The position numbers were made by a program, and so were the translations under genes. A DNA stretch of 64,000 nucleotides from Chryseobacterium artocarpi (lineage in GTDB: Bacteria > Bacteroidota > Bacteroidia > Flavobacteriales > Weeksellaceae): NCBI RefSeq assembly GCF_001684975.1, contig NZ_MAYH01000023.1, positions 1 through 64,000 on the forward strand. Direction: 5' to 3'. Each line of letters opens with the position of its first letter. Positions within the stretch are counted from its first letter, which is position 1. The notes under the pieces were generated by a model, which was given only the letters and a program-made list of their open reading frames with translations, made no database searches and was not told the origin of the DNA. Shown here piece after piece: positions 9,658 to 18,689 of this stretch.

Positions 9658-9918
9658 ATGAAAAAAATATTTTTAAGAATGTTATTACTTCTTTGTACTG
9701 CTTTATTTATTGTAGGATTGTATTTTTATCCGTTTGAAACTAATAAACAGTGTGGAGAGCTCTCATTATGCTGGGTTAAATTTGGCGTATATGAGTATGA
9801 TTATGACTCAGAGGTGGGAAAGGCTTATTTTGGTAAAGATATCCAGTTTTATAGAAAGGTTGGAGGTTTCTGGGAGTATATGGGATTGAAAGAAATAGAT
9901 TGTCATAAAAAACAATAA
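9658..9918 (+). CDS. Small membrane/periplasmic protein, candidate immunity protein
   Basis: An 86-residue protein whose first 25 residues form one membrane segment or uncleaved signal (KKIFLRMLLLLCTALFIVGLY). The rest is a small domain rich in Tyr, Gly and acidic residues with three Cys, likely on the periplasmic side. It starts two bases after the deacetylase stop and four bases before the PAAR-like gene. An effector acting on peptidoglycan should be countered in the periplasm, so the topology fits an immunity protein. No family is recognised; the function is inference from position and topology. Confidence 0.6.
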   Translation: MKKIFLRMLLLLCTALFIVGLYFYPFETNKQCGELSLCWVKFGVYEYDYDSEVGKAYFGKDIQFYRKVGGFWEYMGLKEIDCHKKQ

Positions 9919-9922
9919 AAGA

Positions 9923-10252
9923 ATGTCTCAATATATAACAGATACCACCCAACTAAAGTGTGATAAAGGAGCTTCACGAACGCCGCTCACAGTAACAAGT
10001 CAATCCTTTATGAGCATTGATGGAAAACTACAGGCCACAGAAGAGGACAAACAGCCCAACATTAACATAAAACCCTTTGGAGTATGTAGTATTTTAAGAT
10101 CTTCCTGTACTCCTTCACCAATTAAGTGGGATAATACCTCTGATTTTGAGATTGAAGGTAAAAAGGAGCTATTAGACAATTCTACCTGTCAGTGTTCTGT
10201 TGGAGGCGAAATTTCGGTTGTAAATATTAGTCAAAATTTTGTTGAAGAATGA
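9923..10252 (+). CDS. PAAR-like (DUF4280) T6SS spike protein
   Basis: A 109-residue protein with the DUF4280 pattern: an N-terminal T-x-L-x-C-x2-G segment followed by P-L-x-V (LKCDKGASRTPLTVTSQSF), a central KPFGVCSILRSSC, and a final NSTCQCSVGGEISVVN. DUF4280 proteins are thought to cap the VgrG spike as PAAR proteins do. It closes the four-gene cassette, four bases after the preceding stop. The protein is shorter than many DUF4280 members because the loop before the last Cys pair is reduced. Placement behind VgrG supports the assignment. Confidence 0.8.
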   Translation: MSQYITDTTQLKCDKGASRTPLTVTSQSFMSIDGKLQATEEDKQPNINIKPFGVCSILRSSCTPSPIKWDNTSDFEIEGKKELLDNSTCQCSVGGEISVVNISQNFVEE

Positions 10253-10402
10253 TACTGTTTTGCAAGGTGGGGAATAATATCTTGTATAGCCAAAGAAACA
10301 TTCAAATAGCTAAGTTTTTTTGCATATCTAAAGGGACTGAAAGTAAAAATTCACCATTGTTAAGTAGACTTTTTTAAGATATTTAACTTAGAACTCTAAT
10401 TG

Positions 10403-10516
10403 TGGCTATTTAAGAGGAGAGTATCTATAGGTAAATTAATACATGCTGATCAGATAATTTTTGGACCGACACTAGTGAGTGCATATGAGCTATGTTATAT
10501 CATGTTGTATTTTTGA
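10403..10516 (+). pseudogene. Decayed fragment of a nucleotide-cyclase-like gene
   Basis: An open stretch of 37 codons without a start reads RRVSIGKLIHADQIIFGP and then TLVSAYEL before a TGA. This closely follows a motif I associate with adenylate/guanylate-cyclase-like proteins (RG-x-I-x-IGK-L-x-H...FGPAL-x-EAYELE), some of which occur in Pycsar-type defence. A one-base shift just upstream (frame reading YLRG) would restore the expected Leu-Arg-Gly before it, so the gene appears frameshifted and truncated on both sides. The identification rests on memory of the motif, with no search behind it. Confidence 0.4.
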
Positions 10517-11151
10517 TTTATTTCAAAATTTATACGTAAATTAAAATAGAAGGTGGTTGTATTTTCAATCATTTGGAATGAAAAATTGATATTTTTTAAT
10601 ATTTCAAAAAAAAGGATTGTCCATTTTTGATATAAAATTACTAAAATGAAGGAATGTTTTTTATTGTGGATTTCCGTATTTATAGATAAATATTTCTAGT
10701 TATTTTTAATTTAAAAGAAGAACTGAAAGAAGAAATATGGTTATTTATAATCTTGATGGAATACTTAAGTGTTTGATATGAAAAGTAGATATTTTTTCTG
10801 TAGCAATATAAACTTCAATTCGGTATTTATTTGTAAATTAATCAAAAAATAATAACAAGAAAACTTTAATTGTGATTTTGGAAATTCTGTTTGCTACAGT
10901 ATTTCTTTTTTCTCAAAATCTCATATCATAAACCAACGGTTCGCAAATGTACTACATATGAATTTATATACAATCCGTTTATAAGGGGTTCAACCAAAGC
11001 TCCAAAAGAGATTTATCATCCTTTTTTCACTACACTAATGTTTTACCGATGGGACAAAATTATTGAAAACCATACTAATTAGAGAAATGGCAATTAAAAA
11101 ATAGTTATGCAAAATTATATTAATAAAATTTAAAACAAAACAAATCAAATA
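10517..11151. other. AT-rich gap before the STAND ATPase gene
   Basis: About 630 bases without a convincing gene. A 63-codon plus-strand ORF at 10891-11082 has a composition (FFF, scattered Cys, Tyr, Trp) unlike neighbouring proteins, and I reject it. The segment CCGTATTTATAG at about 10673 resembles one arm of the palindrome at 18425. The last 50 bases are A/T-rich leader to the gene starting at 11152. Confidence 0.4.
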
Positions 11152-14100
11152 ATGTCAAATGAGTTAGTTGCTTATTCTAGGGCTGGAGATATTTTTCATT
11201 ATCGCTGGGCTGCTCGCCGTTGCTTATCACTAATTTATCCTATTTCTTCTTTAAAATCTGTTATTATAGAAGGCTCGAATGAGGATGGTAAACAGGGAGA
11301 ATATGTTATTGATGTTTCAGAATATTATGATACAACGGAAGGAGAGACTATTATCAAGTATTATCAACTTAAGCATACAACTCAACAAAAAGATAATCCA
11401 TTTGTTATTAGTGATTTAAAAGAAACGATAGAAGGTTTTGCAAAAAGATTCTCTCAACATTTGCAAGAACCTAAAGTACCAATATATTCTTTCCATATAG
11501 TTACTAACAGACCAATAGAAGCTTCTTTCAAAAAAAATATTTCCTATTTAGCTGATGGTAAAAAAGTTAATGGAAGGTTTCTGAAAACAATTGAAAAGTA
11601 CAGTGGATTGACTTCTGAGAATTTATTTAATTTCTGTTCACTTTTAGAATTCCAAGATAGTGAGGGTAATTATAACAACCAAAAAAATGAATTGAGATGG
11701 GAATTGTCTCAAATTTTTGCAGGAGCAGTAGATAATGCTCAGGTTGAAAATATTGTTGCTCTTGTACAAGAAAAGATATTACCAGATTCCAATAGAATAA
11801 TTACCCGAGAGGATATTTTAAAGCGTTTTGGTTTCTCTTCTGAAAAGGAACTCTTTCCAGCACCAGCAATATGGGAGGTTTCTGAAAATATTGTTGAAAG
11901 AACACAGCATTTGAAGCTTATTGAGACTATTTCAAATTCTAAATATCCGGTAATTGTGCATGCTTCTGGTGGAGTTGGTAAATCTGTTTTTTGCAGAAAA
12001 CTTATAGATACTTTACCTTCTCATTCTATAGCAGTAGCTTATGACTGTTTTGGAGCAGGACGTTATCGAAATCGTAGTGAACCAAGACATAGGCATAGGG
12101 ACGCACTGGTTCAAATTGTAAACGAATTAGCAGTGAAAGGATTATGTGATCCTCTTATAGTCCAAGACAGTACTTTGGATAGTAATATCATGAAGAAATT
12201 CTTATGGAGGATTGAAGCGGCTATAGAATCATTAAAAAAGACAAATGAATCAGCTAGATTATTTATATTGATTGATGCTGCGGATAATGCGGAGATGGCA
12301 GCGCAGGAAAATAGCGATCCATGTTTTGCTAAAGAACTATTACTTGAAAACATACCAGAAGGATGTAAACTTGTTTTATTATGTAGAACAGAACGAATCG
12401 ATTTATTAAAGCCGTCTTCTAAAATTTCTAAATTAGAACTTACAACATTTACAAAATCAGAATCATTATTAAATCTACAAAAATGGTTTCCCGAAGCTGA
12501 TCAAAAGGATGGTTACGAGTTTCATCGTTTGACAAGCGGAAATCCAAGAGTGCAGGCAAATGCTCTGAATACTAAAGCATCTAGTATTTCAGAATTACTA
12601 AATCGGCTTGGACCTGCAGGAACGACTGTTGAAAAACAAATTGAATTACAGTTAGATAGCGCAGTATCTGCAATAAAAGATTTTTTATCTGAATCATATC
12701 AAGATCAGATTCAAGCGATATGTATGGGATTAGCAAGCTTACCACCGCATATTCCTATCCAAATTTTAGCAAAAGCAGCTAGAGTAAGCCCTGATGCTGT
12801 TATCAGCTTTGTTGCAGATATTGGTCGCTCTTTATGGCTTTCTGGTGAATCAGTACAATTTAGAGACGAACCTACTGAAACATGGTTTAGAAAAACTTTT
12901 TTTGCAAAAAAGAAAGATTTTGAGTCGTACATCAGGTTGTTAGAACCATTAGCTAGTCAATATACGTATGTAGCAGAAATATTACCTCATTTATATTTAC
13001 AGTCAGAGCAATATCAGAAACTGATTGATCTTGCCCTTTCAGAGGATCATTTACCACAAGATAATCCAATTGATGCAAGGAACGTAAGAGTATATAGATT
13101 GCAATTTGCATTTCGTGCTGCACTTAGGGCAAAACAATATGATAGTGCCATTAAGATTGCTATGCGTGCAGGTGAGGAAGTTGCTGGTAATCAAAGACAA
13201 CTTAATTTGTTTCAAAAAAACATCGATTTGCTGGTTGCATTACAGGACAAACAACAAGTTCAGGATATTGCATTTAAGAGGTTGTTATTTGGTGATTGGA
13301 ATGGTTCAGAAAATATATACACCGCTTCCTTACTTTCAGGTATTCACGAGTACAAAGGAGAAGCCAGAGGATATCTGAGAGCTGCGGTGAATTGGTTAAA
13401 AATATACTATGAGGAAGATAATGATGAAAATGATCATTATTCGCATAATAAAGTTACTGCGGGTGATGTTTTAGAAATTGCCTATTCATATTTTAATATT
13501 TATGGAGTAATAGATTGTATTGACTTTCTTAATCGTTTCAGATCTAAGAAATATGCTTTTGGAATTCTAAAAGACTTAACAAAGAGATTGATAGATCTAG
13601 ATAATTTTGAAGCAATCGACAGTTTCCTTGAAAATTGCACTCAAGAACCATACTATATTCTCGCACTTGTTAGTGAACTTGCAGAAATTGGTAAAGTCCC
13701 TGAAAAAAAATACCTTCAAAATTGTGTGGTACTCCTATCTTCTTCAAAATTTAGAATAAAGAAACCGGATCAATTCTATAATAATACAAGCTTAACTTCT
13801 GCTATTGTAGCTTTTATTGAGGCGTGTGTATATAACAATTTAGAATCTCACATGCTTCTTCGAATATTAAGACATTATATTCCTGAGAGAGCTTCGTCAA
13901 TGATTTACAATGGCTATCAAACAACAGAAAGAACAATTTATTTGAAAGCATTAGCTATAAGAAGTTATTTAAATGGAGAAGCCGAAATTGATATTGAAAC
14001 CATTTTACCTAAAAATCTTATTGGGATAAAGAAAAAATCATACGATGATAACAATGAAATAAAAGAGTTTCGAGAAGTAATTTATGGACTATTACCATGG

Positions 14101-17100
14101 TACTTAATTAGAATAAAAGTTCTTAGTCAAAATATCCTGAATTTTCTAGAGGAAGTTTCTGCTGCTCAACAAAAATCAAAAGAATCAAGGGCTAGAAGAT
14201 ATAAATCCCATGATACTTTAGAAAATGAAATAGCATTTATTCAGTCATTGATTTTGATTATATCTACTAGGATAGAACGCAATGATTTATCTTGTTTTTA
14301 TGAAAATTACATCGAAGACAATAAGAATTTATGGATTCCTGATGAACTTGCTCTTGTTAGAACAGCATTTAGAACATCTCATATTGCTCATATAAAAGAA
14401 AACCTTGAGTATAAACTCTATAACCGAATTAAAAGCATAACTAATAATGGTCCGGAAGAAACAGCTGAAAGATTTATCGGATTGGCAAGAGCTGTATTTA
14501 ATACAGCCCCTGAAGATGCTAGTATTTATTTTGAAGAAGCTGTAAATATAGTGTCAAAATTTGGTGATGAAATTGTATTAAGATGGGAAAGCTTAGTCTC
14601 CATTTCTAAGCAAAGTTGTTTATCAAATACTGTTTCAGATCAGCTTGCATACCGGTTCATTCGTTGTGCGGAAATAGTAGCGGAGTATGCAGGTGATAGG
14701 GATTGGAATAGCAACGAAGCAATTGCTGTTTGTACAAAAATGTCTAGTGGGATGGGATTAGCAGGATTGAGTAGATGGCGAGATAAAAATGTGGGGGGAT
14801 TTACGTCTCAGTTTAAAGCACTACTTGTAGAGCTTATAAAATCTGATAAGATTTCTTCTTCGGAAGCTTGGGGAATGTTAAGATTCTTGCCTGATCATCA
14901 CCATCATGAAAATTTACTTTCCTTATGTATAGAAAAAGAAAAGGATAAAAAAATCAAGGAGGATATTTTCAGCGATGCGCTTTATCTCCTTCAAATAGAA
15001 GGGACAAGTTTTGAATATTACAAAAAAATTGAACAAATAGCATTACAAAGTAATATTGAAAGTAGTGAGCTAGATCGTATATTATCTTGTTATCAAGATA
15101 AAAAAGAAATTGTTGATCATAATCCTGATAAAATACCACCTTCACAACAGATTAAAGATGAAATGGACTGGGATGAATTATTTGGAGAGCGGGATGTTCT
15201 TAATAATGATGTATTTGAGGAGTGTATACAGTCATTGAAGGCAAAAAGAAAGCATTCTTTTATTAATATTGAGTCTTTTTGGAAGGAAATTTTGCAAAGA
15301 CTAAATAGTAAAGATTATTTTAGATTTATTGATGTAGTACTGAATTCAACGATAAATCGCTATGAAATAATAACTTTTTTCAAATTACTTTCCGAGATAT
15401 GGAAGAATAAAGTGAGTTTTAGAAAAAAAAGGCTATCTATTATCAATCAAATAGGGATTAATTTTGCTGTAGATCTTGCCAGCCCATACTCTTACAAAAT
15501 TTTTGTAGAGGAGCTTAATTTAGATGAATCTGAAATAGATAAGCTAAAGGAAGGTATACTTGAGGGTTTGGCCAGCAGGCATGAGCTTTCCAATGCTTAT
15601 ATGTTCTTTGGTTTTGTAAGTGTTGCAAGTTCGCTAATTAGTTCTAACCAAGCTTTAGATTTAACCGATTATGCATTGAAAAGATTCGAACTTCATATTG
15701 AAAAAGATTTTGGAGAAGGAGAATGGTCAGATTCACTAATGACTTCAAAATCTATTAGTAATCAAATAGCTGGTTTTATTTGGGCCTCGCTTGGTTCTCC
15801 ACGCTCTAAAGAACGCTGGAGCAGTGTACATAGTGTAAGGACTCTCTGTAATTTTAATTGTATAGAGATCATTGATGAATTGATTAAATGGCTAAAGGAA
15901 GAAAAAATAGGTGCCTTTGGTCATGTTAAATTTCCATTCTATCAACTTCATGCTAAAATGTATTTGTTGATTGCTTTTGCGAGAGTTTCAAAAGAATGCT
16001 CTGAATTGTTAATTCCTTATAAACATTTGTTTATCCATTATGCAACTGAAGAGCAGCATATTCTTATTCGGAAATTTGCAACAGAAATTATACTCAATAT
16101 ATCTGGAGATAAAAAATATGTTTTCGAACCCAAAATATTGGATAAGTTACAAGCATTTGGTAAAAGCAGTTTACCCTTGATAAATCTTGAATATGGAGAG
16201 ATGGTTGATAGCTATTGGCATATTAATGAGGAAATTAATATAGAGCATGACTTTCATTTTGGCCTCGACATGGGAGACTATTGGTTTAAATGTTTGGGTG
16301 ATGCGTTTGGAATACCCACAAAGCAAGTGGAAGATTTGGCAGCAGAAATAATCATAAATGAATGGAACTTAGGATATTTGAATGGTTATATGAATGATCC
16401 CAGACATATTATATGGGATCGTTCATATGGAGAGAGGGATACTTGGTATCATAAAACTGATTATCCTAGAACAGATGACGCAACCTTTTATTTGGCATAT
16501 CATTCAATGATGGTTGTTGCTTCTAAATTACTTGAAAAAATGCCATTAGTTTCAAAAGGAGATTGGAATGCCGGGTTTGATTATTGGATTGAGAGGCATT
16601 TGCTGACATGTGAGGATGGATGGTGGTTGGCAGATTTTCGTGATCCCGTACCATTAAAACGTCCCGAATGGATGTTTGAGGATAGGAATAATTGGCGATC
16701 ATCCATTTCTGAAAAATGCTTTTATACTGCATTAGTAACAGACTCAGAAAATGATGATATATGGATAAATGTCGAAGGTACTTGGGAAGAAACTAACCTT
16801 GATAAAAATGAAAGAGTTCTTGTTAGATCTGCACTGGTATCAAAAGATAGCTCCTCATCATTGATGAATGCATTAGAAACTTGCAGTGATCCCTATGATT
16901 ATAAGTTACCCTATTATAAAGAAAAGGATATGGAAATTGATTCAAATAAATTTAAATTAAGGGGTTGGATTGTGAAAGATTATTCTTCAAAAAAAATTGA
17001 TGAATATGATCCGTATGCTGATAACATAGATTATCCTCCTTATATCATAGGTGAAGACATAATAAATAAATTGGGCTTAAAATCAAATCCTATTGGAAAA

Positions 17101-17409
17101 AAATGGTTTTTACCAAAGTCTTTAAACGTTTCTCTTAAGTGTCAAATTTGGAGCAGCTATAGACGGAATATTACTGAAAATCCTGGCCAATCCGGTAAAA
17201 TTCTAAAGGCATCGTTAAATTTTTTAAAACAATTGTGTAAAGAGTTTGATTGTGAACTCATTTTAGAAGTTGAAATAAAAAGAGATATCACATATAAATA
17301 TCGTAGAGACGATGACAATTACAAATATTCAAAACCAATACAAAAACTATTTTTATTATCAGAAGATGGAAAACTCAGAACAACAGAAAAAGATTATAAA
17401 CTTGGGTAA
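11152..17409 (+). CDS. Avs-like antiviral STAND ATPase with N-terminal nuclease, 2085 aa
   Basis: Three parts are visible. Residues 1-120 look like a DUF4297/Cap4-type PD-(D/E)xK nuclease, with an acidic position at D54 and the Q72-L-K74 motif (KYYQLKHT). Residues about 265-500 are a STAND P-loop ATPase, with Walker A ASGGVGKSVF near 272-281 and Walker B LFILIDAAD near 369-377. The remaining ~1500 residues are mostly helical, TPR-like repeat material ending in a Trp/Tyr/Asp-rich domain. This order and size match the antiviral STAND (Avs) family, in which the C-terminal region binds a conserved phage protein and ATP-driven assembly activates the nuclease. Domain order with a small second gene most resembles AVAST type III. 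The specific phage trigger cannot be read from sequence. Confidence 0.8.
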   Translation: MSNELVAYSRAGDIFHYRWAARRCLSLIYPISSLKSVIIEGSNEDGKQGEYVIDVSEYYDTTEGETIIKYYQLKHTTQQKDNPFVISDLKETIEGFAKRFSQHLQEPKVPIYSFHIVTNRPIEASFKKNISYLADGKKVNGRFLKTIEKYSGLTSENLFNFCSLLEFQDSEGNYNNQKNELRWELSQIFAGAVDNAQVENIVALVQEKILPDSNRIITREDILKRFGFSSEKELFPAPAIWEVSENIVERTQHLKLIETISNSKYPVIVHASGGVGKSVFCRKLIDTLPSHSIAVAYDCFGAGRYRNRSEPRHRHRDALVQIVNELAVKGLCDPLIVQDSTLDSNIMKKFLWRIEAAIESLKKTNESARLFILIDAADNAEMAAQENSDPCFAKELLLENIPEGCKLVLLCRTERIDLLKPSSKISKLELTTFTKSESLLNLQKWFPEADQKDGYEFHRLTSGNPRVQANALNTKASSISELLNRLGPAGTTVEKQIELQLDSAVSAIKDFLSESYQDQIQAICMGLASLPPHIPIQILAKAARVSPDAVISFVADIGRSLWLSGESVQFRDEPTETWFRKTFFAKKKDFESYIRLLEPLASQYTYVAEILPHLYLQSEQYQKLIDLALSEDHLPQDNPIDARNVRVYRLQFAFRAALRAKQYDSAIKIAMRAGEEVAGNQRQLNLFQKNIDLLVALQDKQQVQDIAFKRLLFGDWNGSENIYTASLLSGIHEYKGEARGYLRAAVNWLKIYYEEDNDENDHYSHNKVTAGDVLEIAYSYFNIYGVIDCIDFLNRFRSKKYAFGILKDLTKRLIDLDNFEAIDSFLENCTQEPYYILALVSELAEIGKVPEKKYLQNCVVLLSSSKFRIKKPDQFYNNTSLTSAIVAFIEACVYNNLESHMLLRILRHYIPERASSMIYNGYQTTERTIYLKALAIRSYLNGEAEIDIETILPKNLIGIKKKSYDDNNEIKEFREVIYGLLPWYLIRIKVLSQNILNFLEEVSAAQQKSKESRARRYKSHDTLENEIAFIQSLILIISTRIERNDLSCFYENYIEDNKNLWIPDELALVRTAFRTSHIAHIKENLEYKLYNRIKSITNNGPEETAERFIGLARAVFNTAPEDASIYFEEAVNIVSKFGDEIVLRWESLVSISKQSCLSNTVSDQLAYRFIRCAEIVAEYAGDRDWNSNEAIAVCTKMSSGMGLAGLSRWRDKNVGGFTSQFKALLVELIKSDKISSSEAWGMLRFLPDHHHHENLLSLCIEKEKDKKIKEDIFSDALYLLQIEGTSFEYYKKIEQIALQSNIESSELDRILSCYQDKKEIVDHNPDKIPPSQQIKDEMDWDELFGERDVLNNDVFEECIQSLKAKRKHSFINIESFWKEILQRLNSKDYFRFIDVVLNSTINRYEIITFFKLLSEIWKNKVSFRKKRLSIINQIGINFAVDLASPYSYKIFVEELNLDESEIDKLKEGILEGLASRHELSNAYMFFGFVSVASSLISSNQALDLTDYALKRFELHIEKDFGEGEWSDSLMTSKSISNQIAGFIWASLGSPRSKERWSSVHSVRTLCNFNCIEIIDELIKWLKEEKIGAFGHVKFPFYQLHAKMYLLIAFARVSKECSELLIPYKHLFIHYATEEQHILIRKFATEIILNISGDKKYVFEPKILDKLQAFGKSSLPLINLEYGEMVDSYWHINEEINIEHDFHFGLDMGDYWFKCLGDAFGIPTKQVEDLAAEIIINEWNLGYLNGYMNDPRHIIWDRSYGERDTWYHKTDYPRTDDATFYLAYHSMMVVASKLLEKMPLVSKGDWNAGFDYWIERHLLTCEDGWWLADFRDPVPLKRPEWMFEDRNNWRSSISEKCFYTALVTDSENDDIWINVEGTWEETNLDKNERVLVRSALVSKDSSSSLMNALETCSDPYDYKLPYYKEKDMEIDSNKFKLRGWIVKDYSSKKIDEYDPYADNIDYPPYIIGEDIINKLGLKSNPIGKKWFLPKSLNVSLKCQIWSSYRRNITENPGQSGKILKASLNFLKQLCKEFDCELILEVEIKRDITYKYRRDDDNYKYSKPIQKLFLLSEDGKLRTTEKDYKLG

Positions 17410-18070
17410 ACTCTTTGTGAAGGAATTAGAGCTAGAACCAGGTGTTGATACCTTGTCACGATGGATGGCTCATTATCTTGCAGAAAAGATTTCATACGCA
17501 GAAGAATCAATAGGAATGGATAAGGATAAAGCTGAAAAGGAATGTTTTGAAATTATATTGTCATTATGGAAAAATCGACATACTCTTCCCCGGGGAAGAA
17601 GACCATTTTATAATTTTGAAAGTATTATAGATACATTAAATCAATTGAGTCCTGATAACGAAGAACCTTATTTTTATACTGCTATGCAGAGAGATGAGAC
17701 TACTGAATTTGCAACAGAACATTTTGATTACAAATCAGTAGAGGATTGGTTAAATATTGTTAAGGAAATTGATAAAACGGCTAGAATATGGATTGAATAT
17801 TCTTTAAAAAGGGCTGCTTCTAAAGCCATAGATAAAGATATTGGAGAATGGGTAGAAAATTCAACAGAATTGGATGATAGAGCAGATGTAACTATAATTA
17901 CAACTATACTTGATAATCAATTTTTACTATATGATGAGAACAAAGAAGATTTAGTAAAAAACTCTGAAATCAAGCGATTACAAAAAAGAATTGCTGAACT
18001 TAAAAAATATTTAGAATTAAATAAGATTTTATTAGTAAACTATGAAAATGATTTAAATAATATCTTATAA
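17366..18070 (+). CDS. Partner protein of the Avs-like system, 234 aa
   Basis: The gene overlaps the end of the STAND gene in another frame, which implies translational coupling. I chose ATG 17366 (MENSEQQKK) with AGAAG just upstream, giving a 44-base overlap; the ATG at 17312 would add 18 residues and a 98-base overlap. The protein is acidic and helical, with a conserved-looking HTLPRGRRPFYNFES segment near residue 70 and a C-terminal coiled coil. Small proteins of this size accompany some Avs systems (Avs1c, Avs3b); I cannot say which it resembles most. No enzymatic motif is visible, so a chaperone, regulator or sensor role is equally possible. Confidence 0.6.
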   Translation: MENSEQQKKIINLGKLFVKELELEPGVDTLSRWMAHYLAEKISYAEESIGMDKDKAEKECFEIILSLWKNRHTLPRGRRPFYNFESIIDTLNQLSPDNEEPYFYTAMQRDETTEFATEHFDYKSVEDWLNIVKEIDKTARIWIEYSLKRAASKAIDKDIGEWVENSTELDDRADVTIITTILDNQFLLYDENKEDLVKNSEIKRLQKRIAELKKYLELNKILLVNYENDLNNIL

Positions 18071-18137
18071 ATTACTTTAAAATGTCCTTATGTAAAGTCA
18101 ATGTGAAATAGCAAACTAAATTCAAAAATTTGTATTC

Positions 18138-18269
18138 AAATGTGAAAATAACGCCTCAAAGTTTTTAATTTGAAATGGAATAATATGAAATACTTTTTAA
18201 TTTGTTTTATATTAACATTTAGTTGTTCTTCAATAAAACGAAACTAGGTTAATTATCACAGCTAAGAAA
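18138..18269 (+). repeat. Degenerate repeat, copy 2
   Basis: Direct-repeat partner of 2178-2309 (see there). The copy contains the more intact lipoprotein start at 18185. Together the two copies bracket the Septu-like pair, the VgrG cassette and the Avs-like genes. They could be relics of duplicated cassette genes or scars of a past recombination event. Confidence 0.6.
18185..18247 (+). pseudogene. Truncated lipoprotein gene start (20 codons)
   Basis: ATG at 18185 opens MKYFLICFILTFSCSSIKRN and then stops at TAG. The hydrophobic run followed by Ser-Cys-Ser-Ser is a proper lipoprotein signal with lipobox, so this is the start of a former lipoprotein gene rather than random sequence. The downstream part is gone. 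A worse-preserved copy lies at about 2228. Confidence 0.5.
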
Positions 18270-18327
18270 TAAAACAATTGATAGTTTTAAAGTTGAACTT
18301 ATTGATTGTAAACTATAAGTACAAATT

Positions 18328-18399
18328 ATGTCTGAAGTATTAGAAGAAGAGAGAATTAGAAGTGAAGAAAAAACAGATTATTTTCTTGAGGTAAGGTAG
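18328..18399 (+). pseudogene. Possible 23-codon gene remnant
   Basis: ATG 18328 opens a short, highly acidic reading frame (MSEVLEEERIRSEEKTDYF, ending LEVR) with typical flavobacterial codon choice, stopped at 18397-18399. It is too short to assign and probably is the N-terminal remnant of a longer gene, lying between the lipoprotein relic and the palindrome. Confidence 0.2.
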
Positions 18400-18424
18400 T
18401 ATTGCAAATATTATAGGACAAAAC

Positions 18425-18463
18425 CCCGTATTTATACGTTAATAAAATCCGTATAAATACGGG
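18425..18463. repeat. Perfect 14-bp inverted repeat (hairpin)
   Basis: CCCGTATTTATACG at 18425-18438 and CGTATAAATACGGG at 18450-18463 are exact reverse complements separated by 11 bases. No T-tract follows, so it is a poor terminator on either strand. A dyad operator, a recombination site or a transposon scar are all possible. Confidence 0.6.
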
Positions 18464-18584
18464 CGAATGTAGTCAGATAAGTTTGTAATTTTAGAATAGA
18501 AATTAAAAAGTCATGATAAATACCAGAAAGATCTATTAATTTGCTCCATACAATTTAAATAATATTACTAATTTGGGTCTATGA

Positions 18585-18689
18585 ACTTATTTTTTAGCAA
18601 ATAGTAAGTTTTTTGAGGAGGTTTTGAGCTACAACACTTCGTCTGGATCTGCTCCTAATAAATATAAAAAAAATGAGAAGATTTTTTGA
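18585..18689 (+). pseudogene. C-terminal remnant, possibly of a toxin, before a membrane protein
   Basis: A start-less open frame of 34 codons reads FFEEVLSYNTSSGSAPNKYK and ends KNEKIF, overlapping the first 17 bases of the next gene in a different frame. Its local GC is higher and its composition more protein-like than the surroundings. A gene tail overlapping a multi-pass membrane protein start is the layout of toxin-immunity pairs, with most of the toxin deleted. This is inference from position only. Confidence 0.3.

Noticed and set aside
6420..10252. A complete type VI secretion system
   Set aside because: Only tip, effector-type and PAAR-like genes are present; no tssB/C/F/G/K or sheath genes are visible in the window.
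10891..11082. 63-codon plus-strand ORF upstream of the STAND gene
   Set aside because: No family resemblance, atypical codon and residue use, no promoter or ribosome signal seen.
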